A stretch of DNA of 64,000 nt from Bacillus sp. FJAT-27264 (GTDB lineage Bacteria > Bacillota > Bacilli > Paenibacillales > Paenibacillaceae), in assembly GCF_001682855.1 (NCBI RefSeq), contig NZ_MAQW01000001.1, positions 1,235,926-1,299,925 of the forward strand, written 5' to 3'. The first letter of the stretch is position 1. The number at the start of each line of letters is the position of its first letter. The translations under genes and the position numbers were made by a program. Below the pieces are notes generated by a model. The model was not told the origin of the DNA, did not search any database, and saw only the letters and a program-made list of their open reading frames with translations. Shown in pieces: positions 23,074-32,800 of the stretch.

Positions 23074-24813
23074 CTAAAGAACTTCAGGATCCATAAGCTG
23101 TACTCTAAATTCCCCAGATTTAACCATCGTATGGAATCTAAGCCTCTGAGTCGAAGTAAGATATGAATATTCCTCTTTCCCAACTTCTGCTGGGTTACCC
23201 AAAGCGCTCATGCTTTGATCCTGGGTCCATTGATCAAATTCTCCCAGGTCAAGATAATCAATTGTATCTATTACATACTCGACAGTCAGTTTCAAATTAT
23301 CCTTTAAATTCCATATCGCCACTTTAGAGTCCACTTCAAATGAATCGTCGGGGTTACCAAGGAGTTTAATCGCTTCTTTAATATTCATCCCTAAAGTTAT
23401 CCCATGGATATAGAATTTATTACCTTGTTTGACAATCTTCAAAGGACTCACAATTTGATGATCTTGAACCAAAGAATCAATCTTCTCCTGATTAACATCA
23501 GGAATAAAGTTTCCCTCAATCAAATCATTGGCTGCCTGAATTAACACAAACAGCGCTTGTTTTTCACCTGAATCACTGCTCTCAGTTACTTTCTTTTTCA
23601 AAGACGGTATGTAATTATTTTTATAATATTCACTGTATTTATTACTAACCAACACTAAATCTTCCTTGTTTACATCGAATTCATATACATCATCCCAATA
23701 GGGCATTTGAGCATTACTAAGATTGTCCACATCTATTCGATATGAAATCACAAACTCATTTACACCATCCTGGTCTATATCAACACTTCTAGGTTCAAAG
23801 ATGTCGCTGATTAATTTAGTTTTAACAACACCTTCTTTACGGTACTTTATTTCAAATTCTCCCCGACCATTGTTTCCACCGTTTGACACAAAAGAAGCAT
23901 TGATAACCTCTTCAACTAAATCCGCCTTTAGCGAATCTTCGACTAATTGCTTTTCCGGTTCTGGTTCTGGTTCTTTTTCTGCTTCTACCACGGGTATAGT
24001 TTCAAATGTTCCCTTATTGTTATTCTCATCCGTTGAAGCTTGATGGTCCTTTATTGAAAAAGTAAACTTAGTCAAAAAGCCGAAACTGATTACAACTGTT
24101 ACAAGAAGAATTGCGGCAATGTAAGATGAATTTTTGATAATTCTTTTCTGCTTTTCTTTGTTTCTTTTTAATTGTTGTTCATTTTCCTCACGTTCTTCCA
24201 TCTGCTTTTTTGCCTTTTCTTCTTCAAAAACCCTCAAATTCCGGATTATTGTCTCTTCTTCTTTATAATCAGTCAGAACATTCTCTTTGTTTCTTCTGCA
24301 TCTTTTACAAGTTAGGTGATCGCCAACATTCAATCTTCCGCAAATACATATCCATCTCTCATCGAACTTGTTAGCCAAATATTTAGCATCATCCCCAGCT
24401 CTCGCTTGTACGAATGCCAATAGCTTTGGATCCCCTATCTTTACTAGTTCAATCTTTTCCGATGAAGAGGTATCGTTGTTCCACATTGAATTATCATCAA
24501 ACAAGATTTTCACGATATCCACTTCTATTTTTCTGGTGTTTTGATCTACTACCAACTCTAACTTTTTGTCCGTGACTTGTCTAAAGCTCGGGGGTAAACC
24601 ATCTTTAAATTCAATCTTACATTCAAATATGTTCCGCTCATCTTCGACTGGATCACCGAATTGGTCATAGCAGTAAATAATAATTTTTAGTCCTTTTACG
24701 GTACGGGAAGACAAGTTATTAAACATTAATGAACAGTAAATCTTTCCTGTGCTTCTACTCTCATATAATTCATAATCAAGACATTCAACAGGACATTCGA
24801 TATTTACTAACAT
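23074..24813 (-). CDS. Single-pass membrane protein: zinc ribbon, coiled coil, BamE-like outer tail
   Basis: 579 aa. Cytoplasmic residues 1-150 form a beta-rich domain (EKIELVKIGDPKLLAF near its end). A CxC...CxxC zinc ribbon follows at Cys156, 158, 169 and 172, then a highly charged coiled coil (about 185-225) and one membrane helix (231-250). The outer part has a Glu/Pro linker, a domain like secreted repeat proteins (DIDQDGVNEFVISYRI resembles a calcium-type loop) and ends with GITLGMNIKEAIKLLGNPDD, a BamE/SmpA-like module related to those at 7657 and 9566. It looks like a sensor linking outside and inside. Likely in an operon with the small membrane gene 13 bp upstream (24827-25123). Confidence 0.75.
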   Translation of the reverse strand: MLVNIECPVECLDYELYESRSTGKIYCSLMFNNLSSRTVKGLKIIIYCYDQFGDPVEDERNIFECKIEFKDGLPPSFRQVTDKKLELVVDQNTRKIEVDIVKILFDDNSMWNNDTSSSEKIELVKIGDPKLLAFVQARAGDDAKYLANKFDERWICICGRLNVGDHLTCKRCRRNKENVLTDYKEEETIIRNLRVFEEEKAKKQMEEREENEQQLKRNKEKQKRIIKNSSYIAAILLVTVVISFGFLTKFTFSIKDHQASTDENNNKGTFETIPVVEAEKEPEPEPEKQLVEDSLKADLVEEVINASFVSNGGNNGRGEFEIKYRKEGVVKTKLISDIFEPRSVDIDQDGVNEFVISYRIDVDNLSNAQMPYWDDVYEFDVNKEDLVLVSNKYSEYYKNNYIPSLKKKVTESSDSGEKQALFVLIQAANDLIEGNFIPDVNQEKIDSLVQDHQIVSPLKIVKQGNKFYIHGITLGMNIKEAIKLLGNPDDSFEVDSKVAIWNLKDNLKLTVEYVIDTIDYLDLGEFDQWTQDQSMSALGNPAEVGKEEYSYLTSTQRLRFHTMVKSGEFRVQLMDPEVL

Positions 24814-24826
24814 TCCATTCCCCCGC

Positions 24827-25123
24827 TTAATCGCTTAATAAACGTAGATCGTCTTCCTCTGGCTCTTTTCCTAATTTTGAATTAATTTTATGTAATTGCT
24901 CTATAATTTCGGATATACCGATGAAAAACATCCCCGACACAAAACCAGCAGCCCAATACAACAGAGTGACAGACCATATTTGTTCATATGTGTCACTATA
25001 GAGTCCAACATTTTCTCTCCCAAATACCAAACCTAGAATAAATCCTGCTGCGATGTTAATAATTCCCATCCAAGTTATTACACCAGAAATTTTATTTTCC
25101 CTTTCCAACAACCTAATCACCAC
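24827..25123 (-). CDS. Small two-helix membrane protein
   Basis: 98 aa with two membrane helices (ITWMGIINIAAGFILGLVF and WSVTLLYWAAGFVSGMFFIGI), then a cytoplasmic acidic tail (KLGKEPEEDDLRLLSD). The frame opens with GTG GTG at 25123; a TTG four codons in, behind AAGGTGGTG, is also possible. It directly precedes the zinc-ribbon membrane protein, so the two probably act together. No family recognised. Confidence 0.65.
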   Translation of the reverse strand: MVIRLLERENKISGVITWMGIINIAAGFILGLVFGRENVGLYSDTYEQIWSVTLLYWAAGFVSGMFFIGISEIIEQLHKINSKLGKEPEEDDLRLLSD

Positions 25124-25188
25124 CTTCCCAATAGTTATATATTACCATATGAAAAATAGGTATCTATACTTCTTTGAGGAAAAACATC

Positions 25189-25204
25189 AGCCGACCGCTC
25201 TAAC
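25189..25204 (-). repeat. 16-bp fragment of the tRNA-Ile gene
   Basis: AGCCGACCGCTCTAAC is identical to 25911-25926 inside the intact tRNA-Ile (D arm to anticodon stem). The two copies are in the same orientation and flank the 25375-25635 gene. Confidence 0.6.
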
Positions 25205-25374
25205 GAAGAACTGTTCACTACCAGAATGGCTGCGCGATGCTACAGATAAGGGGGTATAACCTTACTCGAAAGATGCCCTTTACATATATCATTCTTAGTA
25301 AAATGCATAGATTACCATCCCTTTATCTGATAGAATCAATTTTAAATAATTATCAGATTTAGGGGGAAGAATGG

Positions 25375-25635
25375 TTGGAAAAGTCGATTTTAAAAAAGTG
25401 GTGGTTTTGGTTACTGGTGATCATTATTTTTGGAGTGAAGTGGTGGCTTTGCTTACTGGTGGTGATTGTTTTTGGAGTTATAGGTAATATGGGTGGAAAT
25501 AAGAAGGTCGCTGAGTCCACACTGTCAGCTACAACTACCGTAGAACCTACGAAGGAAGTCGTAGCTGAAGCGAAAGCAGAACCTACAGAAGATCCAACGC
25601 CAGCTCCCCACAGTGGAGATAACAGAAGCTCCTAA
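25375..25635 (+). CDS. Small membrane protein with duplicated helix and acidic tail
   Basis: 86 aa, TTG start at 25375 behind GGGGGAAG. Two copies of a 14-residue hydrophobic unit (KWWFWLLVIIIFGV, KWWLCLLVVIVFGV) form the N-terminal membrane part. A low-complexity Thr/Glu/Ala/Pro tail follows (TEDPTPAPHSGD). The repeat comes from a 42-bp DNA duplication. Similar short proteins (helix plus acidic low-complexity stalk) often precede a DUF4352-type domain; here the domain is missing, so this may be a truncated gene. Lies between a tRNA-Ile fragment and the intact tRNA-Ile. Confidence 0.55.
   Translation: MEKSILKKWWFWLLVIIIFGVKWWLCLLVVIVFGVIGNMGGNKKVAESTLSATTTVEPTKEVVAEAKAEPTEDPTPAPHSGDNRSS
25396..25479 (+). 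repeat. 42-bp tandem direct repeat (2 copies)
   Basis: 25396-25437 and 25438-25479 match at 36 of 42 positions and stay in frame, duplicating a 14-residue membrane segment. Confidence 0.85.
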
Positions 25636-25671
25636 TGAAAAGCCCCCAACACAAAATATACATATCGCGGT

Positions 25672-25700
25672 GCCCCACGAACCTCAATGGTCGGCGGGGC
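25672..25700 (+). terminator. Terminator of the 25375 gene
   Basis: GCCCCaCGaACC - TCAAT - GGTCGGCGGGGC followed by TTTGTTAAT. Confidence 0.6.
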
Positions 25701-25838
25701 TTTGTTAATCTTTAAGGATCTGCGGTTTTGGAATATTATCAGCGGCTTTAAGTCTTATCTTAAGATGAACGATTCCATACGTAGGATCAAGCTCTTTCAA
25801 AGTATTATTGTATGTATTGGCAAACCTCAAAACAGCAA

Positions 25839-25863
25839 AAAACCCTTACAACGTAAGGGTTTT
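25839..25863 (-). terminator. Terminator of the tRNA operon
   Basis: AAAACCCTTAC - AAC - GTAAGGGTTTT just after tRNA-Ile on the minus strand, with a T tract on that strand. Confidence 0.85.
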
Positions 25864-25870
25864 AGCGAAG

Positions 25871-25944
25871 TGGGCCCTGAGGGACTCGAACCCCCGACCA
25901 ATCGGTTATGAGCCGACCGCTCTAACCAACTGAGCTAAGGGCCC
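25871..25944 (-). tRNA. tRNA-Ile2 (CAT, lysidine-modified)
   Basis: 74 nt. Acceptor GGGCCCT/AGGGCCC with discriminator A, D arm GCTCAGTTGGTTAGAGC, anticodon arm GTCGG-CTCATAA-CCGAT (CAT), T arm with GGTTCGAGTCC. The G-G-C-T-C-A-T-A-A-C-C pattern is that of Ile2 tRNAs read after TilS modification, not elongator Met. CCA not encoded. Confidence 0.85.
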
Positions 25945-25985
25945 GGATCTAAAATATCCGTATTTAGGAGTGCTGAGGATGAATA

Positions 25986-26066
<81 letters not shown>

Positions 26067-26147
26067 TCAGTCATTAAATTCAAACAGCGACAATAATTAA
26101 TATACATTACATGATACCTATAAGTCAAGAGAAATTAGAAAAACTTC

Positions 26148-26381
26148 TCAAGGGAGGAAACGTACCCCGTACTTTCCCTTGCGGGAGCGGTAAATTTCCA
26201 CGAAACGCGGGTCATGATAGCCGTAAATCCATCCGTCCTGCTCCAATCGTTTGGCTAGACATCCAGCTTGAAATCGGGTTCGGAACAACTTGGCGAAGTA
26301 TATCCAGTTCATGCTGCATTCGACTCCTTTGTCGGCAAAATAATGGGATTCCTTCATGAGCTTATCATACCCAGTTTTCAT
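26148..26381 (-). CDS. Small basic protein, unknown
   Basis: Up to 77 aa. Contains MNWIYFAKLFRTRFQAGCLA, KRLEQDGWIYGYHDPRFVEIY and RKGKYGVRFLP, a compact alternating pattern that looks protein-like. No clear ribosome site is seen before the ATG at 26381 or the ATG a few codons in, and the start overlaps the terminator region of the gene at 26440. Possibly translated from read-through. Family not recognised. Confidence 0.4.
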   Translation of the reverse strand: MKTGYDKLMKESHYFADKGVECSMNWIYFAKLFRTRFQAGCLAKRLEQDGWIYGYHDPRFVEIYRSRKGKYGVRFLP

Positions 26382-26386
26382 AAAAT

Positions 26387-26411
26387 AAGCCGCCGAAACT
26401 CCCGGCGGCTT
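26387..26411 (-). terminator. Terminator of the solute-binding protein gene
   Basis: AAGCCGCCG - AAACTCC - CGGCGGCTT followed on the minus strand by ATTTTATG. Confidence 0.8.
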
Positions 26412-26439
26412 TGAACCTTTTATTTGGAATAAATACTGG

Positions 26440-27990
26440 TTAATTCCTTACAGCACCTTGCGAAAACCAGCCATCCTCCAGATCAAAGGTGGACGCAGGG
26501 GATTTTTTCAGCTTCTCAAGCATCTTATTGCCCTGAGATTCCCAGGTTTTCAGTGCCCGATCTACGGACTGGCGGCCGTTATACACTTCGATGAACAACT
26601 GCCGGCCGGCATCGCTAATTTGGGTAATTCCCGGCTTCTGCGCCTCCAATTGATCCATAGCGGGATCACCGGCAGGCAGTGGTTTCTGGGTATAAAAAGG
26701 CTGCAAATCCAGACCCGGCTGACTGGAAGTAATGTAGTCTTTGCGGGACGTCAATTCGTAGTTATTATGGGCTTTAATTTTCGCCACTTCGTTACTGTTA
26801 ACGAACTTAATCAGGTCCCAGGCATCCTCTGGATCGGGCGCATTAGCACTGATCGCCATCATATTTCCCAACCAAGTGCCGGATGACACCCCTGGCTTCT
26901 CTGCATGCGAAGGTACATTCACAATGCCCCAATCCGCCAGCTTGTAGTTGGGGATTTTGGAGGCATTTCGCTCAATATCCGCCAATTCTTTCACATAGCC
27001 GTACTCTCCGATAACCATAGCAGCCTTGCCTGTCGCGAACATATCCCCCTGAAGCGGGTTGAAGCCATTGCTCTCGGGACTACCGACAGACTCATCGCTG
27101 ACAAACCCGGGAATAATCCCCTTATGCACAAGTTCACTATAGGTTGTCCATGCTTTTTTCCATGGCTGACTGTTGACAGTCATTTTCTCGCCTTTGTTAT
27201 CGTACATGGTCAGCTGCAGCGGCGATATATAGGTCAGCATATCCCAGAATGGATCACTGGAATAACGGCTCATGGAGAATCCGTAGACACGGCTGTCGGA
27301 ATGACCCGACACTTTGGTCACTTTGGAAGCATTGACAACCTTCGTCGCCAGTGTGAAGACTTCATCCCAAGTCATTCCATTCGTTGGATAAGGCAACCCA
27401 GCCTCGTCAAAAATAGCTTTGTTATAATACAAAGCACTGGAATTAAAGGTTGGTGCCAGAGCGTACAGACTGCCATTACCCAGCTCACGGATACCATCCA
27501 GCATCGTCGGCGCCATATTGCTAATATCATAATGGTCACGATCAATCAGCGACTGAAGCGGCTTGAGCATATTGCGATCTCTCAGGCTCTTGATGAGCGT
27601 GCTGTCCCCGACAATAACATCCACAGGCTTGTCTCCACCCATGAGCTTACGAATGCTCTCCAGGTTGTCTCCTGCGGGTGCTTGCGGGCCAGGATTGAAA
27701 CGGGTGTCACTACTGTTTATAGCGGGCACAATCTCAAGCTTGACCTCAGGATGCTTCAATTCATACAGATCCGTAAACTGTTGGCGAAAATAGGTATCCT
27801 CTTCTCCGCTCCACAAGCTGCCGATCCGCAGCACACGTTCTTTCTGCTGAGCATGGCCTTGCCCTGATTCTGCCCACGCTGTATGTAAGTTCGATGACGC
27901 CAATGGCAGCAGCAATGCCGCGCTGAGACCCAGACTCACTCGGCGGATAGCCTTGCGTTTCTTGTCAGTTGTATTCCTATTAAATCTCAC
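26440..27990 (-). CDS. Extracellular solute-binding protein (family 1), orphan
   Basis: 516 aa substrate-binding protein of carbohydrate ABC importers. A long N-region with basic residues (NTTDKKRKAIRRVSLGLS) and hydrophobic core ends in AWA-ESG; no lipobox Cys, so it is secreted or processed rather than lipid-anchored. The mature part has the family pattern: VLRIGSLWSGEEDTYFRQQF, KPVDVIVGDSTLIKSL, LYALAPTFNSSALYYNKAIF, GKAAMVIGEYG. GTG start at 27990 behind CAGGAGGG. No permease or ATPase gene adjoins on either side, which is unusual for this family. The ligand is probably an oligosaccharide, not determined. Confidence 0.85.
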   Translation of the reverse strand: MRFNRNTTDKKRKAIRRVSLGLSAALLLPLASSNLHTAWAESGQGHAQQKERVLRIGSLWSGEEDTYFRQQFTDLYELKHPEVKLEIVPAINSSDTRFNPGPQAPAGDNLESIRKLMGGDKPVDVIVGDSTLIKSLRDRNMLKPLQSLIDRDHYDISNMAPTMLDGIRELGNGSLYALAPTFNSSALYYNKAIFDEAGLPYPTNGMTWDEVFTLATKVVNASKVTKVSGHSDSRVYGFSMSRYSSDPFWDMLTYISPLQLTMYDNKGEKMTVNSQPWKKAWTTYSELVHKGIIPGFVSDESVGSPESNGFNPLQGDMFATGKAAMVIGEYGYVKELADIERNASKIPNYKLADWGIVNVPSHAEKPGVSSGTWLGNMMAISANAPDPEDAWDLIKFVNSNEVAKIKAHNNYELTSRKDYITSSQPGLDLQPFYTQKPLPAGDPAMDQLEAQKPGITQISDAGRQLFIEVYNGRQSVDRALKTWESQGNKMLEKLKKSPASTFDLEDGWFSQGAVRN

Positions 27991-28161
27991 TATATATCCC
28001 TCCTGAACATACTAAACATTAGATCATGAATGCTTGGTTACTGGAGTAATCATCCATTCCTTCTTTATGTATTATATAGGTTTATAGCCTCGTGAAAGTT
28101 ACAGCAAATTTAAAGTTAAACAACGAATCTTTCATCGAATCCCCTTATATTGGAACAAATA

Positions 28162-28203
28162 GAAACGGCTTCGCCGACCGCTAAGGGAAGGCTAAGCCGT
28201 TTC
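28162..28203. terminator. Long hairpin downstream of the pyr operon
   Basis: GAAACGGCTT...AAGCCGTTTC with a 22-base middle that itself can partly pair. Lies 57 bp beyond the main pyr terminator. Could act as a backup terminator on either strand. Confidence 0.5.
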
Positions 28204-28259
28204 AGCGAGAAATATAAGAATGATTTATAGCGAAAGCATATAAATTCTTGCATTAAAAA

Positions 28260-28286
28260 AGTCCCTGCGCACCAAGGCGAGGGACT
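28260..28286 (-). terminator. Terminator of the pyr operon
   Basis: AGTCCCTGCGC...CGAGGGACT stem followed on the minus strand by TTTTTT (plus-strand A run 28254-28259), 12 bp after the pyrE stop. Confidence 0.85.
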
Positions 28287-28298
28287 GTAAAACATCAT

Positions 28299-28940
28299 TT
28301 ATACTCCAAATGCCGCAGGATCTTTTCTCCAGGAATGCAGAAGATCTACATCACTTGCAGCAATTTTACTCTGAGACAGTGCAACATCAATCAACGTAGT
28401 GTAATTGGACAAGCTCAGCAGCGGAATCTCTGCATCGGTGAACGCCTGTGTAGCCCGATCTAGCTCATAGCTGAAAATAGCCAGTACCGCCAGTGGCACG
28501 CCACCGGCCTCCTGAACCGCTTGAGCGGCCTTAATGGAGCTGCCCCCAGTGGAGATCAGGTCCTCAATAACGATCACCTTCTGCCCTGGAGCAATCAGGC
28601 CTTCAATCTGGTTCTGCTTGCCATGGCCTTTAGCTTTGTCACGGATATATGCCATAGGCAGATTCAGCTTATCAGCTACCCAAGCCGCATGCGGGATACC
28701 CGCTGTTGCTGTTCCGGCAATCACTTCAGCATCCGGGTAACGGCTCTTAATCAGCTCGGCAAAAGCATTGGCGATATAGTTACGGACCTCTGGATACGAT
28801 AAAGTCAGACGGTTATCACAGTAGATGGGCGACTTAATACCGGAAGTCCAGGTAAAAGGCTCTTGCGGACGCAGGTTGACCGCCCCGATCTCCAGTAAAT
28901 ACGAAGCGACTTGTTCACTTTTATTCGAAAATTGGCTCAC
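28299..28940 (-). CDS. pyrE: Orotate phosphoribosyltransferase
   Basis: 213 aa. Adds PRPP ribose-phosphate to orotate to form orotidine 5'-phosphate, step five of UMP synthesis. Seen: IKSPIYCDNRLTLSYPEVR, the catalytic-loop region IRDKAKGHGKQNQIEG and the PRPP-binding motif VIVIEDLISTGGSS. GTG start at 28940 overlaps the pyrF stop by four bases (GTGA), so the two are translationally coupled. Last gene of the operon, followed by a strong terminator. Confidence 0.95.
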   Translation of the reverse strand: MSQFSNKSEQVASYLLEIGAVNLRPQEPFTWTSGIKSPIYCDNRLTLSYPEVRNYIANAFAELIKSRYPDAEVIAGTATAGIPHAAWVADKLNLPMAYIRDKAKGHGKQNQIEGLIAPGQKVIVIEDLISTGGSSIKAAQAVQEAGGVPLAVLAIFSYELDRATQAFTDAEIPLLSLSNYTTLIDVALSQSKIAASDVDLLHSWRKDPAAFGV

Positions 28941-29710
28941 GCTTGAATCATCTCCTCAATAATGGTTAGTGCCGCTTGACGCGGATCGGATGCTGCCGTA
29001 ATCGGCCGGCCGATTACGAGATAGTGGCTGCCCTGCCGGATCGCTTGTCCCGGTGTCAGAACTCTCGTCTGGTCATCCATCGATGAGCCCGCTGGCCGGA
29101 TACCAGGGGTCACTGTGCGAAAATCCGGGCCGCAGGCGGACGCAATGGCCGCTGACTCCTGTGGGGAGGCTACAACGCCATCCAGGCCTGCTTCCGCAGC
29201 CAGCTTGGCGTACCGAACCACCGTGTCGCCTACATCGCCGGGGATTCCAATCTCTCCGTTCATAACTTCCTGGCTCGTGCTGGTCAACTGGGTCACCGCA
29301 ATAATCACCGGCATATCAAGCTCCGGATTAGCGCTTACCGCAGCGGCTGCGCCCTCGCGGGCTGCCGCCATCATGGCCTTTCCGCCTCCGGCATGCACGT
29401 TGAACATATCCGCGCCTAGTCTTGTAATGCTTCCCGCTCCGCCTTTTACCGTGTTCGGAATATCATGCATTTTGACATCCAGGAATACAGAGTAGCCTCG
29501 TTCTTTCAGCTCCCGTACGAACTCCGGCCCTGCCGCATAGAACAACTGCATGCCTACTTTCATATAGCATGGAATGCCTTCCAGCTTCTCCATAAGCAGT
29601 CTTGCACTTGCTACATCCGGGTAATCCAGAGCAATCATCAGCCGCTTAGCCATATCTGACCATGCAGCATCACGATCTGTCTTCACCGCTTGTTCTTTTT
29701 CGTAAGCCAT
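28937..29710 (-). CDS. pyrF: Orotidine 5'-phosphate decarboxylase
   Basis: 257 aa, last step to UMP. Core starts MIALDYPDVASARLL, the catalytic loop is VFLDVKMHDIPNTVKGG (Lys-x-x-Asp), and GVVASPQESAAIASACG, TVTPGIRPAG and ITAASDPRQAA follow. About 20 residues precede the usual N-terminus (MAYEKEQAVKTDRDAAWSDM). The start at ATG 29710 fits the AGGAGCGG site, so the extension seems real. Separated from carB by 137 bp where pyrK and pyrD lie in Bacillus, and overlaps pyrE by four bases. Confidence 0.95.
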   Translation of the reverse strand: MAYEKEQAVKTDRDAAWSDMAKRLMIALDYPDVASARLLMEKLEGIPCYMKVGMQLFYAAGPEFVRELKERGYSVFLDVKMHDIPNTVKGGAGSITRLGADMFNVHAGGGKAMMAAAREGAAAAVSANPELDMPVIIAVTQLTSTSQEVMNGEIGIPGDVGDTVVRYAKLAAEAGLDGVVASPQESAAIASACGPDFRTVTPGIRPAGSSMDDQTRVLTPGQAIRQGSHYLVIGRPITAASDPRQAALTIIEEMIQA

Positions 29711-29782
29711 AACCACCGCTCCTATCCAGTTTCACCTTGTCCACGAGGACCTCATTCATCTTCTTCATGGCCCGGTCATGGC

Positions 29783-29815
29783 GGGACGGTCTGCGAATCA
29801 TCCGCAAACCGTCCC
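29783..29815 (-). repeat. Stem-loop in the carB-pyrF gap
   Basis: GGGACGGTcTGCG - AATCATC - CGCAaACCGTCCC. No T tract, so not an obvious terminator. It occupies the place of pyrK-pyrD in the related operons. Confidence 0.6.
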
Positions 29816-29847
29816 TGTAGCATGTTCAATGCTGTCTATTCAGTTCT

Positions 29848-32800
29848 TTATTGACCGACAAATGCAGGCATGGACTGCGACGAGAAGTTGATTGTCTGCA
29901 GCATTCTCAGCAGCGCAGCTACGGTGTCGAGAGAGGTCATGCAGACCACGCCATTCTCTACCGCTTCACGGCGGATACGGAATCCGTCACGCTCTGGTGT
30001 TTTGCCCTTAGTCAAGGTGTTGAAGACAAAGTTCGCTTGTCCGCTGCGGATCAAGTCAATGATGTTTGGCTCGCCTTCACCGAGCTTGTTCACGTTCATA
30101 ACGTTCAGGCCTGCATCTTCAAGTGCGATTGCCGTACCGCCTGTAGCAATGATTTTGTAACCCATCGCATGGAAGCCCTTCATCAGTTCAACCGCTTCGG
30201 CTTTGTCCTTGTCAGCCACCGTCACGATAATAGCTCCCGTAGCCGGGATCTTCATACCCGCTCCGATGAGACCTTTATACAGCGCTTTGGCATACAGCTT
30301 GTCGCGACCCATAACTTCACCGGTGGATTTCATTTCCGGCCCCAGTGTAGGCTCTACGCGGCGCAGCTTGGCAAAGGAGAACACCGGCACTTTAACCGAT
30401 ACATAATCGCTTTCCGGCCATAGTCCTTCTTGGTAGCCATCTTCCTTGAGCTTGCCACCAAGGATAACTTTGGTCGCCAGGTGGGCCATAGGAATCCCGG
30501 TCACCTTGCTGAGGAACGGAACCGTACGCGAGGAGCGCGGGTTAACCTCGATGACATAGACTTCATTTTTATAGATAACGAACTGGATGTTGACCAGACC
30601 AATGGTCTTCAGTTCTTTGGCAATCTTGATTGTAATTTCGGAAATCTTCTGCTTCAAGCCTTCGTCCAGATATTGCGGCGGATAGACGGCGATAGAGTCA
30701 CCGGAGTGAACTCCTGCCCGTTCCACGTGCTCCATGATGCCCGGAATGACTACAGTCTCTCCGTCGCAGATGGCGTCTACCTCAACCTCTTTACCCAGCA
30801 TGTAACGGTCGATCAGTACCGGATGCTCTGGATTCACCTTTACGGCTTCGACCATGTAGCTCAGCAGTTCAGTATCATTGTACACAATCTCCATCGCACG
30901 TCCACCAAGTACATAGGATGGGCGAACCAATACCGGATATCCCAGCGACTGTGCAGTTTCAACTGCTTGATCGACTGTCGTAACAGTCTTACCCTTCGGC
31001 TGTGCAATGTCAAGACGGGAGAGCAAGGCTTCGAACTTCTTGCGGTTCTCAGCTTCGTCGATGCTTTCCAGACTTGTTCCGAGGATCTTCACCCCGGCAG
31101 CACTCAGCGGTGCCGCAAGGTTGATCGCGGTCTGTCCACCGAACTGAACGATTACCCCAATCGGGTTCTCCTGCTCTACCACGTTCATTACATCTTCAAA
31201 GAACAGCGGTTCAAAATACAAGCGGTCCGATGTGTTGAAGTCTGTTGATACGGTCTCCGGATTGTTATTGATAATTACAGCTTCATAACCAGCCTTCTGA
31301 ATCGCCCATACCGCGTGTACAGTGGAGTAGTCGAATTCAATCCCCTGTCCGATACGGATCGGACCAGAGCCGAGCACGATTACCTTCTGCTTATCGGAAG
31401 GTGTCACTTCATTCTCAGTCTCATAGGTGGAGTAGTAGTAAGGTGTGGAAGCCTCAAACTCAGCCGCACAGGTATCTACCATCTTGAACACCGGCTTCAG
31501 CCCCTGGCTGAGACGCAATGCCCGCACTTCAGATTCCTTCGTTTGCTTGCCGTTAGGGTCACCTTCAGCACGGATCTCGGCGATAGCCCGGTCAGTGAAG
31601 CCAAAGCGCTTAGCTTCATACAACGTTTCCGCGGTCAGGCTTTCTTCTCCGCGAATAACGCTCTCGAAGTTCACCAAACCTTCGATCTTGGAGAGGAACC
31701 ACCAGTCTACATTAGTGATATCCTGAACCTCTTGCAATCCGTAGCCGCGGCGGAATGCCTCGGCGATCAGGAACAGACGCTCATCATCGGCTTTTGCCAA
31801 CCGGTCTCTCAGGACTTGTTCTTCCAGCTTCTCTGCCCCTGGCAGACGGAAGCGGTGAACGCCGATTTCAAGGGAACGAACAGCTTTATGAATGGACTCT
31901 TCGAAAGTACGGCCGATGGCCATAACCTCTCCGGTCGCTTTCATCTGTGTGCCCAGCTTGCGGTTAGCCGACGTGAACTTGTCGAACGGCCAGCGCGGGA
32001 TTTTGCTCACGATATAGTCAAGGGTAGGCTCGAAGCAGGCATAAGTCTGTCCGGTTACCGGGTTGACGATTTCATCCAGCGTATAGCCGAGGGCAATCTT
32101 GGCAGCCATCTTTGCAATCGGATAGCCGGTTGCCTTGGAAGCCAGCGCCGAAGAGCGGCTAACACGCGGGTTCACTTCAATGACATAGTATTGATAGCTT
32201 TGCGGATCAAGCGCGAACTGTACGTTACAGCCGCCTTCGATGTTCAGCGCACGGATAATTTTGAGCGACGCGCTGCGCAGCATTTGGTACTCACGGTCAG
32301 ACAGCGTCTGGCTCGGCGCCACAACGATACTGTCCCCGGTATGTACACCCACCGGATCAAAGTTCTCCATGTTGCAGACCACGATACAGTTATCGTTGGC
32401 ATCGCGCATAACTTCATACTCGACTTCCTTCATGCCGGCGATGCTCTTCTCAACCAGACATTGTCCGATCGGGCTGTAACGGATACCCGCCTTAACCGTC
32501 TCACGCAGTTCCTCTTCGTTATCACAGATACCGCCGCCTGTACCACCTAAAGTATAGGCAGGACGGACAATCAGCGGATAGCCGATCTCACCGGCGAAGC
32601 TCAGGGCTTCCTCCAGCGTAGTGATGATTGTGCTCTCTGGAACTGGCTGATCCAATTCGCGCATCAGTTCGCGGAACAAGTCGCGGTCCTCAGCTTTTTC
32701 GATGGAGTGAAGCTGCGTTCCGAGCAACTTCACATTCTCTTGCTCCAACACACCTGCACGGGCCAGTTCTACAGCCATATTCAAACCGGTCTGTCCGCCG

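Noticed and set aside
26905-27867. 320-codon plus-strand frame opposite the solute-binding protein
   Set aside because: Antisense to a well-formed family-1 binding protein; no start signal.
28116-28298. 60-codon minus-strand frame after pyrE
   Set aside because: Overlaps the pyr terminator hairpins and has no ribosome site.
29851-32550. Several long plus-strand frames opposite carB
   Set aside because: Antisense to conserved carB, unlike any protein pattern; long shadow frames are expected opposite a long GC-rich gene.
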